Made by a program: the position numbers and the translations under genes. From Salisapilia sapeloensis (Eukaryota > Oomycota > Peronosporomycetes > Peronosporales > Salisapiliaceae), in assembly GCA_023334545.1 (NCBI GenBank), contig JAADVB010000248.1, positions 1 through 25,541 of the forward strand: a stretch of 25,541 bases of DNA. The letters are read 5' to 3'. Below the pieces are notes generated by a model, which saw only the letters and a list, made by a program, of their open reading frames with translations, was not told the origin of the DNA and did no database searches. Shown one piece after another: positions 9,108 through 18,289 of the stretch. How positions within the stretch are numbered: the first letter of the stretch is position 1; the number at the start of each line of letters is the position of its first letter.

Positions 9108-10116
9108 ATGAAGTTTGGGAAAATCTTACTCGGACATAGCTCTCAAAGTAGTCCTGAATGGGCTCCATTCTGGCTGAATTACAAGAGTCTCAAGAAACTT
9201 ATTAAGCAAGTCGCACGTGTCTCGCCTCGAGAAGCGAATGCTCATCGTAATATCTGTACGTATAAATCTTTACAACGAGGTATCTTGGAAGTCTCATGTC
9301 GATATGTATAGCTGATTGTGCCCAGGAGATTGCCTTCTTCCGGTCGTTACAGGCAGAGCTGAAGAAAATTGGACTCTTCTTCTCGGCTGAAGAGAAGCGG
9401 TTTAACTTTCGATATCACCAACTCGCAGCGTTATTAAAAAATCTACAAGTACATTTAAATCGACCTATGTGCTAAGCAGAGTACTGACGTGTACGAGTAG
9501 AAGAAGAATGATATTGAGGCTTTTCAAACGCGTCAGCTCCTATGTGCTGTCGTCCACTTTTATCGAGAATGCATTCGTCTAGAAAACTTTGCCGTGACCA
9601 ACTACCAGGGTTTCTCGAAAGTATCTCCTTATTTGCGTTCAAAGAGAGTGGTAACTCATCAAGACATGTCGATAGATACTCAAGAAGCATGATAAGATCA
9701 CGGGGTATAGCACTCGATCCAAGTACATGCGACACAAAGTCAACCACTCGACGTTTTCCCACTATCCGCTCTTGCTCCGTATCCTCCAGAACACGGAAGA
9801 CTTGTATCATGCCATGGAAAAGGATGTGAGGATGGCATCTGCCGTCGCCAACATGAACATCGATCTCCACGCCGATGTCCAGTCGGCTCCACCGGCGAGT
9901 GCAAGTCGGCCTCTCGTTCCTCTCGCACCCAAGCCAACGGACACCTCGACAACCCCACAGGCGCTGCAGCCGATGGCATCCCCGACCATAACGCCGACGA
10001 ACGTATCGCTCGATACCGACCACCCGCCGTCTGCTCTCTGGGGCCTCGCGTCCTCCGCGACAGCCCTTCGAGACGCCAAGACCATTCAAACACTTCAAGT
10101 CATAAATAAAAAGTAA
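9108..10116 (+). CDS. Stand-alone SPX domain protein
   Basis: Four exons: 9108-9255, 9312-9448, 9501-9620 and 9676-10116. Introns are 56, 52 and 55 nt, and the product is 281 residues. SPX domains bind inositol pyrophosphates and report cellular phosphate status. The N-terminus MKFGKILL, followed by W..YKSLKKLIKQ, is the first SPX helix. Exon 2 adds the EIAFFRSLQAELKKI block. The lysine-rich surface KILKKHDK (residues 135-142) is assembled exactly across the third splice junction and is the ligand-binding helix. Residues about 190-281 are Pro/Ala/Thr-rich, without an EXS, VTC, RING or MFS domain, so the protein is SPX-only and probably acts through a partner. Splice sites were chosen so that family motifs read through; the first intron ends at TATAG 9311. 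The stop is 27 bp from the Mtr4 stop. Confidence 0.91.
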
Positions 10117-10143
10117 CTTTTGATGCAGCATGTCGTGTATTAT

Positions 10144-13100
10144 CTAGAGGTAGAGCGACGCAGCGAAGACAATGTCTCGTCGAAGCTTCTTTCCTCCTTC
10201 ATCAAACTTCTTCTCAAGCTCCGTGTCACCAATTGTATGTGCCGCGAGCGTCAATTGCCGCAAGAGTTCATCCAATCGACGTAGACATCTGATGATGCTG
10301 CCTTCAAACGCTTCCGTCAGCTTCATCACTTGCGCGAACTTGGCGCCTTGACACCACGCGAGCACAACTTCCACTAGACTCGTGTTGAACGACTCGGCAA
10401 ACTCCTCCGGGTCGATCGTAATCTTGGCATCAGCCATCACCTGCGCTACTCTCTTGGCCGTCTCCTTTAGCAGTCGCACGGCAGATTGGACAGCTTCATT
10501 CTCCGGCGGCTTCTCGTCCTCTGCTTTCTTCTCCTGATTGATGAGGACGCTCAAGAGCGCAACGGTCTCGTCGACACCGAGCTCATTGAACTGTCCAGTG
10601 AAAATCATTTCCGTCACGAGCAGCTCATGTGCCGTGGACACTTCACATGCCGTACGACCCTTGCGCTGGATGACGCCGTCGGTCGAGACAAAGTCCAGGC
10701 GTCGGAGCACACGTCGCCGTCGTCGCAAGTCGTCGCGCAAGACGAGGGACTTGGCCTCTTTGATCTGTCGCTCGAGCTCCCGCATCTTGGCCTCCGCCTC
10801 CATCTTCTGCACGTACAGTGCGAAGCGTGCTTCCTTGTCTTTCGCAGCATCAAACGGCGAAGCAGAGAGCTTGGCCTGCGCCTCGTCCATCTTGGACGTG
10901 ACGGAGGACAATTCGTTGCCCTTGATGTTCAAGTCCGAGTCCGGGTCGAGGAGCGGAAGACCTTGTGGAAACCTCTTGATAGCTTCCTTGACTGCTTTCC
11001 CGACGGACTCGCGACTCTTGCGTGTCTGTAAGTCCTTCGGGATGAAGACACGGAGCGACGAGATGTCGTCGAGCATGGCGAGCGGAACGGGGCAGATCTG
11101 CATCTCGTACTTGGTGTTGCTCGACCCGAGGCTGCCGACAGGAGCAGGCGTCGGAAGCTCCTTGTCGGTCGTTTTCTTGTCCGTGACGCAGTTCAGGAGG
11201 ACGTGGACGGTCGTGTCTGCATTGGCAGACGTGACGTCCTTGCCCTTGGACGTCGTGTAGTTGACGATGACACCCCAGTCCCAGGATGGACTTCCTGGCG
11301 GCGTATACAGTTTGACGAGTCTCCCGCCGTTTAAGAATCGCACGACATGCTCAGGTCGATTGCGAATACTCAAGTACTCTTCCTTCATTTTCTCGAGCGA
11401 CTTTTGTACAAAGTAGTACTCCGCTACTTGTGCTTCGTCTTTCACCTGGATCTTATCCTTCTCTTCCTTCTGTCGCTCGAGCTCCGCTTCGAGGCCTGGT
11501 GCCGACTGTTCATTCTGAAATTGGTGGAACGACTGTTTGATCATGTACTCTGGATCAGCATCTTCGACTCGCAGAAGGTTCAGGAGCATGTTGTAGCCGA
11601 GGTGGAAGGTACTGTAGAGCGGGTCTGCTTGGCCATACAAGATGCCTTTCGCGACTTGAGGCTCCATTTGCTCCGACAGCATCTGGATGACGATACCTCG
11701 TGCATCCAACGATCGTCGACCAGCACGTCCGGACATTTGAATGTATTCGCCAGAAGTGATCCAACGCATTTGTTTGCCATCAAACTTTTGGCAATTGGTG
11801 AAGACGACGGTCTTGGCAGGCATGTTAAGACCCATGGAGAAGGTTTCGGTGGCAAAGAGACACTTGAGCAGTCCTTCGCCAAACATGATTTCAATCACTT
11901 CTTTTAAAATAGGCAAGAGACCTCCGTGATGGATACCAATGCCTCGTTTCAAGAGAGGTAGGATGTCGTCGACTTGAGGTAAAGCCTTGTCTTCATCTGA
12001 TAACGAGTCCATGGCGTTCTTAAAGACTTGCTCGACCATCTCCTTCTCTTCATCCGAGTTAAAGTCGAGCTTGGCGAGGTTGAGAGCATACGCTTCACAC
12101 TCGCGTTTACTAAAGCTAAAGACGATGACAGGGTCGTATTGTCGCTCCATGACGAGCTTGACGATGCGAAAGACGTCGGATCCGATCTGTTGCTTGGGGT
12201 TCTTCTTCTTACGTTTATTACGCTGACTCTTACTCCCGGCAGCCATGACTTCCATGTCGTCTCCAGTCGACTGGAGACTCGAAATGGCTTTTTGGAAATT
12301 GTCTTCTCGGAATTTTCCCTTTTCGTCTACGACGAGGTGGAGGCCGGAGCCACCGGCTGGGAAGATGTAGTGCTGCAGAGGCGTGGGACGGTAGTCTGTG
12401 TAGACGACGTGGCACGGCTGATGATGGATATGGCAGATCCAGGATGCAAACTCTTTTGAGTTCGGGATCGTCGCGGAGAGGAAGGCGAAACGGACCTTGT
12501 GGGGAAGTAAGATGATACTTTCTTCCCACACGACACCACGCTCCGAGTCTCTCATGTAGTGGATTTCATCGTAGATGACCCAAGCGACTTCTCGCATGAC
12601 TTCCGAGCCTCGATAGAGCATACTACGCAGGATCTCGGTCGTCATGATAAGACAAGTGGCGGATGGATTGATCGTAATGTCACCCGTCATTAGCCCGACG
12701 TCACCAAACTCTTGCTCCAAGTCACGATACTTTTGATTACTCAGAGCTTTAATAGGCGAAGTGTAGATGACTCGCTGTTTATCACGCAGCGACTTAGCCA
12801 CAGCGTATTCGGCGACAGCAGTCTTACCTGCGGATGTATGAGCTGATACGAGTACACTTTCTCCACTTTCGATATAATCCACGGCAGCCTGCTGGAAAGG
12901 GTCTAGCTTGAATGGGTATGTCTTGGCCGGAGGTGTATCAGGGTCCTTGGTGTTCTTCGCGGCCTCGGCGGCTGCATCGTAGTTAGGCGGATAGACCGAG
13001 AAGGAGATGAGGTTTTTCTGCTGCGTTCCTGTGGCAACCACACCTGGCTTGTCTGTACCTGTAGCTTCATTATCCACCGGTGTGGGGTCAATATGCTGAC

Positions 13101-13290
13101 GCTGGACGACTTGGACGTTGGTGGAGCTCGGAGCACCATCCGCCGCGGGTGTCTGATCCTGCTTTTTTTTCGGTGGTTCTGCCTCCGATTGGTCTGCAGC
13201 CGGTCGTTTTGCTGCAGAAGCTACTTCGGAGGTTGGAAGCGTCTCGGATGAGTCAAATGCCCCAAAGAGGTCCAAGTCTTCGTCCGCCAT
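10144..13290 (-). CDS. MTR4: Exosome-associated RNA helicase Mtr4 (SKIV2L2 type)
   Basis: Intronless, 1048 residues, close to the usual length. Mtr4 is the nuclear 3'-5' DExH helicase that unwinds and feeds RNA into the exosome, alone or in TRAMP-type complexes. Visible: a short acidic start (MADEDLDLFGAFD) resembling other Mtr4 N-termini, a bipartite nuclear signal (KRPA...PPKKK), YPFKLDPFQQAAVDYI as the Q-like region, motif I AHTSAGKT (K156), DEIH (241-244), SATIPN, LNMPAKTVVFT and the arginine-finger motif QMSGRAGRR. The KOW/arch insertion follows, and the C-terminal DSHCT domain ends in FAASLYL, a signature of Mtr4 rather than Ski2. ATG 13290 is preferred by homology; an in-frame ATG at 13332 would add 14 residues (MHLHQQ...). 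Confidence 0.95.
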   Translation of the reverse strand: MADEDLDLFGAFDSSETLPTSEVASAAKRPAADQSEAEPPKKKQDQTPAADGAPSSTNVQVVQRQHIDPTPVDNEATGTDKPGVVATGTQQKNLISFSVYPPNYDAAAEAAKNTKDPDTPPAKTYPFKLDPFQQAAVDYIESGESVLVSAHTSAGKTAVAEYAVAKSLRDKQRVIYTSPIKALSNQKYRDLEQEFGDVGLMTGDITINPSATCLIMTTEILRSMLYRGSEVMREVAWVIYDEIHYMRDSERGVVWEESIILLPHKVRFAFLSATIPNSKEFASWICHIHHQPCHVVYTDYRPTPLQHYIFPAGGSGLHLVVDEKGKFREDNFQKAISSLQSTGDDMEVMAAGSKSQRNKRKKKNPKQQIGSDVFRIVKLVMERQYDPVIVFSFSKRECEAYALNLAKLDFNSDEEKEMVEQVFKNAMDSLSDEDKALPQVDDILPLLKRGIGIHHGGLLPILKEVIEIMFGEGLLKCLFATETFSMGLNMPAKTVVFTNCQKFDGKQMRWITSGEYIQMSGRAGRRSLDARGIVIQMLSEQMEPQVAKGILYGQADPLYSTFHLGYNMLLNLLRVEDADPEYMIKQSFHQFQNEQSAPGLEAELERQKEEKDKIQVKDEAQVAEYYFVQKSLEKMKEEYLSIRNRPEHVVRFLNGGRLVKLYTPPGSPSWDWGVIVNYTTSKGKDVTSANADTTVHVLLNCVTDKKTTDKELPTPAPVGSLGSSNTKYEMQICPVPLAMLDDISSLRVFIPKDLQTRKSRESVGKAVKEAIKRFPQGLPLLDPDSDLNIKGNELSSVTSKMDEAQAKLSASPFDAAKDKEARFALYVQKMEAEAKMRELERQIKEAKSLVLRDDLRRRRRVLRRLDFVSTDGVIQRKGRTACEVSTAHELLVTEMIFTGQFNELGVDETVALLSVLINQEKKAEDEKPPENEAVQSAVRLLKETAKRVAQVMADAKITIDPEEFAESFNTSLVEVVLAWCQGAKFAQVMKLTEAFEGSIIRCLRRLDELLRQLTLAAHTIGDTELEKKFDEGGKKLRRDIVFAASLYL

Positions 13291-13383
13291 ACTACTGCGT
13301 CGATAGAAATCGTTTTGTTGGTGGAGATGCATGCTCTTTCATTCTGGATCAGTAGTAAATGTATATTATATTCTGATATTATA

Positions 13384-13443
13384 CATAAAACGTAGGAATT
13401 GTAAATAAAATGTAGGCGTTACAGATAAAAGGAAGGAGTTAAT
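13384..13443 (+). repeat. Three tandem 20-bp imperfect repeats in a divergent promoter
   Basis: Three units sit head to tail at 13384-13403, 13404-13423 and 13424-13443. They share the frame N-ATAAAA-N-GWAGG-N-N-TT-NNN: CATAAAACGTAGGAATTGTA, AATAAAATGTAGGCGTTACA and GATAAAAGGAAGGAGTTAAT. They lie between the divergent Mtr4 and alpha/beta hydrolase genes, ending 50 bp before the hydrolase ATG. A regulatory array is the simplest reading, but replication slippage in AT-rich DNA could also produce it. Confidence 0.8.
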
Positions 13444-13493
13444 GATTATTGAAGTTGGACAACAGTTGGCTACCTCCCATCAGTCGAAAAGAA

Positions 13494-14534
13494 ATGTCGA
13501 AGATTACGTACAAGTGCCCCCAAGTGACGGCACCGTTGCCGCTGGAGAGGCACGAGGGGTCGCCGTATGCCGCCGACAACCTATTCGCCAAGGAACATGT
13601 CCAACACGCTAAAGTTGCGACGGACATCTCGCTGTCGTATGTCGTCCATGAGGACCCGTTGGCATCTCGAAGTAGTATCGCGAGTGAGACCTCGAGCTCG
13701 ACGATCGATGAGGCTCGACTCGTCCTTGTTATGGGCTACGGGTACACGCAGGAAGGCTTTGCACCTTTCATTGACTCGATCTTTCGCAAGTGGCAGCAGC
13801 AGCGGTCGGACACGCCGCTCAAGATCCTTACACTGGATAATCGAGGCTGTGGTGGGAGTGACCGACCATGGGGACGATACACGACGGAGTTGATGGCGAG
13901 AGACACTCTTGCATTGATGACGCACATTGAATGGGAGAAAGCTCATATCCTCGGTATATCTATGGGTGGCATGATCGCGATGGAGATGGCTGCACTAGCT
14001 CCCATCCGCATTCAATCTTTGACACTTGGCGTCACGACTCCGTCGAGGACCTTTGCTAGTTTCGACGTACTGAAGGCATTACTCCATACAATGCTGTGGC
14101 CGAATGCAGAAGCCGAGACGCTCATGATGCAATACTTGTATCCCGATACATTCCTCTCGACCGAGTTGGACGGCAAGACAGTTCGAGACGTGATCGCGAG
14201 GCAGCATGTGGACGGTCCGCTGTCGAACAAAGGCATGACCTGGTCTGGAACGTTCGGTCAGACGGCTGCGCTCGTGACGCATAGCGTGTCGGACGCTCGA
14301 TTAAAGCAGATCCAGGACGAAGGCTACCCAGTGCTCATCGTCGGCGCGATGAAGGATTGTCTCGTCCCGATCGACCGTGCGTTAAAATTGCATCAAGTGA
14401 TGGACGGGCCGAATGTCGAGACGGTCATCTACGAAGACGCTGGGCACGCGATCTTTGTCCAGCATATGGAGGAGATGGCGCAGGACTTGATAGACACGAT
14501 AGGACGTGCTGGTAAGTGGACGACCCAAGCGTAG
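13494..14534 (+). CDS. Alpha/beta hydrolase fold protein, copy 1
   Basis: Intronless, 346 residues. ATG 13494 is the first real ATG in frame (the upstream open part has only TTG) and aligns with the start of the paralogue at 18290-19342 (MSK-[IL]-TYKCP-[QE]-VTAPLPLE). The predicted catalytic triad is S156 in the nucleophile elbow GISMGGM, D288 in VGAMKDCLVP and H318 in EDAGHAIF. The oxyanion region and strand pattern (LVLVMGYGYTQEGFAP, KILTLDNRGCGGSDRP) are typical of soluble esterase or epoxide-hydrolase-like members. The substrate cannot be read from sequence. No signal peptide or membrane segment is present, so the protein is probably cytosolic. It converges on the DHHC gene, with 109 bp between stops. 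Confidence 0.9.
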   Translation: MSKITYKCPQVTAPLPLERHEGSPYAADNLFAKEHVQHAKVATDISLSYVVHEDPLASRSSIASETSSSTIDEARLVLVMGYGYTQEGFAPFIDSIFRKWQQQRSDTPLKILTLDNRGCGGSDRPWGRYTTELMARDTLALMTHIEWEKAHILGISMGGMIAMEMAALAPIRIQSLTLGVTTPSRTFASFDVLKALLHTMLWPNAEAETLMMQYLYPDTFLSTELDGKTVRDVIARQHVDGPLSNKGMTWSGTFGQTAALVTHSVSDARLKQIQDEGYPVLIVGAMKDCLVPIDRALKLHQVMDGPNVETVIYEDAGHAIFVQHMEEMAQDLIDTIGRAGKWTTQA

Positions 14535-14643
14535 TAGACAGCATGTGGATACTGGCTCGAGATTACAGTGGTTGGTAAAAGAATAAACAATGATGACGAT
14601 GACGATGTCATGGGCGTTCGTAGGAGGCAAAATGGTCTTTTGA

Positions 14644-15648
14644 TTAGGATATATCTTGCTTAATGGATGTATTGTGATCAGAGGTGGATGAGGATGCATG
14701 GATCCATACATTGGCATCTCGTCTAGTAACGAAAGTCCACCAATTGAGGAGACATCCTCGAGTAAAAGGGGAATAGTCATAAGGTAGAGACTGGAGGTAC
14801 GTGATCGATCGTCGTCGTCCGTGCTCCCATGACGTCTAGAAAGCATTTATTTAGGTGTATGCCTAGGATTGCTGCTAAAGGTAGGTACTTGGTTGGTTGA
14901 GATGAGGTAGGCTTGGTACAAGAGTAATAGTAAGCAGACGAGGAAGGCACAGAAGATGGGATACCACGCAAAGACATAGGCTATGTTGGCTCGAAACCAC
15001 TCCTCGATCGTCGGCTGCCATGTAAACGCGGCGGACTCAGCTTTTAGCATGATCCAGCACTCTGTCGTTTGCAAGAACAAGAAGCGAATGAAAGCGTGCC
15101 GATTGTCTTCTCCGATGCAAGTGCCAGCACAGTCGCAGCTATCCTTTTGTATTTAGCTAAAACTCCATGATAGTATACAACGATGGGTTTACTGATGGTC
15201 ATATTGTCGAACGCAACGGTTGCAGTCGTCACTGTGTCATGATACATGTAAGAGCAGGAGCGAAGGCGATGACGAGGGGAGGTTACCAGTGTTTTGCTCG
15301 TAATGGCTGTGTAATATGGCATTTATCGCATTGATGTGTATCAGCAGTATCTAAAAGTTGTTGCACATCATCATTGCTGTTGTTTTCGATGGTCTTCGCA
15401 GAGTCGGAAGCTTGGATGGACTGCTCATCGAGTGGCTCAATGTACCCTGGAGAAGATATTTGGAGGAAGATGTACTGACATAAATTGGCAATTGCTACAG
15501 TAGCCAGTAGTACTATTGTCGGTATTGACAGTACTTGCACGGATAGAGTTCCGGCATACAAGGGAGCTGCATATCCATAGACATGAAGGCCGATCCACCA
15601 TACTCGAGCCCATCGCTTCCGGCGTTCTGCTTTTAGTGTCCGATTCAT
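14644..15648 (-). CDS. DHHC-type protein S-palmitoyltransferase
   Basis: Four exons on the minus strand (15287-15648, 15193-15231, 14889-15138, 14644-14835) with introns of 55, 54 and 53 nt encode 280 residues. The enzyme transfers palmitate to cysteines of membrane-associated proteins. Two membrane segments (about 17-37 and 42-62) precede SSPGYI, the counterpart of the DPG motif. The cysteine-rich domain reads CDKC...QPLRAKHC, DDCNRCVRQYDHHC with catalytic C135, then DCAGTCIGEDNRHAF. The tryptophan usual after DHHC-P is replaced by C, and P by D. Two more hydrophobic segments follow, then TSWE as the TTxE motif and PFTRGCLLNWW near the C-terminus. Splicing restores the cysteine of KHC and the second histidine of DHHC across junctions, which supports the model. 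The start at 15648 is the first in-frame ATG; only TTG lies upstream. Confidence 0.92.
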
Positions 15649-15745
15649 GTCTGACAGATATACTGGACATGTTGTACTTTTTAACCAGTATCTTGTCCAG
15701 ATAGATATGGCATCGTTTGAATCTTCAAAAGTCGCAGTCAGGTAA

Positions 15746-18190
15746 ATGAGCTCTTGGATCGATCGATCCGCTTCATCAGGGAAGAGAGCCAAGTATGCTC
15801 ACTTGACAATTGATACGCACTTTTCAAAGCGTCCAAAAGGTTATTTTAATCCACACGACGTTCACAAGACAGATTATGCGTCTATGGATGTGCATAAGCC
15901 TACGCAATCGCCAGAATTGGACCGACAATGCTCATTTACCTGTCCTCGCAGCTCACTAAGTAGCATTGAGCTATTAAATAGCAGTATAGAAGACTTTTCT
16001 ATACATCTTTCGTCAGAATTGCCAACGAATCAAGAAGATGAGGTGAATTACTGGTCTCCAAACTTCTACATGGATGATTGCAATGGACAAGCAAAGAACG
16101 ATCCATTGTGTCAATCCTTTTCATCTCTCTCCTCTCTATCAATATCTCCAAGTGAATCGCTCGAATCGCTAAGTCTCAGTTCTACATTTTCAAATGAAGA
16201 ACTTGATAATATTCCCAGCACTAGTATCAAATTGGCACAGGGAAGCGCGACAGTTAGATTACCATCGATGGAAATGAAAGACAATGAATCTTCTGAATGG
16301 TCAAATGAGGGAAGCGTAGCGTCTCGCATTCGCAACTTGACAAGATACAGTCTTCCAGTTCGAAAACCGTACTTGGATTTAGATGCATTTGATAATACAA
16401 GTTTATCGTCTCTAAGCTCTTTGTCGTCAATGGACGACTATGTGCCAAGTCCAAAGTACGGCTGGAATATCAAGTTTATAGAGATGAAAGGATTGTTTGA
16501 GGCGTTTGTACCAGCAAAGTCTAGTGTCATCCTTCTCGTAGGATGGAATACTTCTAGTATCTGTACAGAATTATCACAGCAAGGATGGTCAGCAGTCTTT
16601 TGTGCCGAAGATAAATGGAGTAGACAAGATCAGCATTATAATTGTTCCGGAAGTTTATGGAGATATGATGCAGTACATAATACCATCCACTTTGATTCTA
16701 TCTTTAGCAAAGGTTCTGATGAAATGGAGGTGGTGGAGACTGCCTTGCGCCGGTTGAAACCGGGAGGAGTTTGGATATGTATATTGTCCAAGGCAGAAAG
16801 TGAGAATCAAAACATAGTGTCCGTAACCTCAACGAGATGGATGAAGAGGCAAATGATATTTCTTGACAGCTATCACTTGGGCGTTCCGGAGAAGGGAAGT
16901 AAAAGTCTAGAAGCGCCCTTTGTTGCCCAAGTCTACCGACGGAAAGAGAGTTTGCAAGAGCGTATACAACGTTTAGAACAAGAGAAAGCTGCTTCAGATG
17001 CACGGATCATCACTACGATTCAATCTTTGTCCGATGAGCCACTTGCATCCAAAACTCCTTCCAAGATCGTTCAGTTTGATCCAATTTCCTATGATAGGAA
17101 TGGAGTACTAGAGTCAAGAGATCAAGAGACCAAAGCATCTCTCTCGGACAAAATAATAATCGCTAGAAAATGGATTTCTGGTAATGAAATAACAGATAAG
17201 GATGACAAGTGTCGTGAGCATGTAGAGGAAGCAAATGTAAAGAAGACAACTGTAGCAGAAGCTATTTTACCTAGGAAGGAGAAGACAATGGATGCATATC
17301 AACAGCCTACAGAGAATACTATAATATCAAAGGAGAACGAAACGAAAGCAGCTAAGGCTACTGTCATCAGTAATATTACATCACCGCTGCTAGTCCACAG
17401 CAAAGGCACTCCGACGGAGAATGTGGATGATGATTTTGAGAAGTGGAATGAAGATGGGGATACGCTGGTCCCTCCAATGTTAGCTCCAGATAGCACACCG
17501 GATGAAGATGGCGCAGTCCACTCTGCAATTAGCTACATCCTATCACAAGTGCAGGAGATAGCAGAGGCGCCTAAAGTTACATCACACAAGACGGAGGATC
17601 AAGTAGATCGTATGCCAATTGGTAGTGAAATTATTCGACACGAAAATCTGAATAGGAGTCCAAAGGAATCTCCAAAGAAGAGTTTAAATATCAGTGAGCA
17701 CTCCATAGATGATCGAACAATAAAGCCTGTATCCTCATGTGAGGAAACAGTCGAGGAGACTGACAATCTACACCAGTCCAGACCGCTGGTACCTGATGGT
17801 AACATGTTCATGAAGGCAGAGCAGATATTGCATACTGACGATACGAGTAAGGAAGAAGTAAGCACTGTGCAAGTACAAGAAAATGTCCGGGACATCGATG
17901 ACGTGCGGATGTGCTTGTCTGAGATGATCACTCACATCGGAGCAAGTGGAAGCGCCAGTATTATCATAGATGACGATACTTTCGGCAGTGAAGCGCATTC
18001 AATAGTACACCAGCAACCGATTGAGACGGCTGATAAAGTATCGTATAAGAAGCAAGCTAATGCTGTATGTGATATTCCATCCAGCCAATCGACCTTCGAC
18101 AACACTATAGCGCTCTCGCCAGAGATAGAAACATGTCTCGGCTCCGTCGTGGATCAAGTGATTTCTACATTCGACATACCTGAAAATTAA
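15746..18190 (+). CDS. Large Ser-rich protein with degenerate methyltransferase-like domain
   Basis: Uninterrupted frame of 814 residues, not confidently assigned. Residues 1-235 are disordered and serine-rich (SSLSSLSS, SLESLSLSS). Residues about 236-400 resemble a class I methyltransferase of the METTL12/13 (EEF1AKNMT) type: SVILLVGWNTSSICTEL sits where motif I (LVLGCGNS-like) is expected, HFDSIFSKGS where the F-D-x-x-x-D-K-G strand is, and LRRLKPGGVWICI is the motif before the last strand pair. The glycine pattern of motif I is broken (GWN instead of GCG), so SAM binding is doubtful. A coiled-coil-like piece (RRKESLQERIQRLEQEKAA) follows, then about 380 disordered, acidic residues. The codons look more AT-rich than in neighbouring genes. 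It is divergent from the DHHC gene with 97 bp between ATGs, and has no introns. Confidence 0.6.
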   Translation: MSSWIDRSASSGKRAKYAHLTIDTHFSKRPKGYFNPHDVHKTDYASMDVHKPTQSPELDRQCSFTCPRSSLSSIELLNSSIEDFSIHLSSELPTNQEDEVNYWSPNFYMDDCNGQAKNDPLCQSFSSLSSLSISPSESLESLSLSSTFSNEELDNIPSTSIKLAQGSATVRLPSMEMKDNESSEWSNEGSVASRIRNLTRYSLPVRKPYLDLDAFDNTSLSSLSSLSSMDDYVPSPKYGWNIKFIEMKGLFEAFVPAKSSVILLVGWNTSSICTELSQQGWSAVFCAEDKWSRQDQHYNCSGSLWRYDAVHNTIHFDSIFSKGSDEMEVVETALRRLKPGGVWICILSKAESENQNIVSVTSTRWMKRQMIFLDSYHLGVPEKGSKSLEAPFVAQVYRRKESLQERIQRLEQEKAASDARIITTIQSLSDEPLASKTPSKIVQFDPISYDRNGVLESRDQETKASLSDKIIIARKWISGNEITDKDDKCREHVEEANVKKTTVAEAILPRKEKTMDAYQQPTENTIISKENETKAAKATVISNITSPLLVHSKGTPTENVDDDFEKWNEDGDTLVPPMLAPDSTPDEDGAVHSAISYILSQVQEIAEAPKVTSHKTEDQVDRMPIGSEIIRHENLNRSPKESPKKSLNISEHSIDDRTIKPVSSCEETVEETDNLHQSRPLVPDGNMFMKAEQILHTDDTSKEEVSTVQVQENVRDIDDVRMCLSEMITHIGASGSASIIIDDDTFGSEAHSIVHQQPIETADKVSYKKQANAVCDIPSSQSTFDNTIALSPEIETCLGSVVDQVISTFDIPEN

Positions 18191-18289
18191 TCTGCTTAAG
18201 ACAAGAACAAGAACTTTAAATTGATCTGAACAAAGCAATTCATTGTGCACACTTTAGTCGTTTAAACCTGTACGTTGATGATAAGAGGC

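Noticed and set aside
9472-10131. 219-codon minus-strand open frame
   Set aside because: It is antisense to spliced SPX exons, runs through their introns and shows no family motifs.
13291-13332. 14-residue N-terminal extension of Mtr4 from ATG 13332
   Set aside because: The sequence MHLHQQNDFYRRSS does not resemble Mtr4 N-termini, whereas MADEDLDLFGAFD at 13290 does. It cannot be excluded without transcript data.
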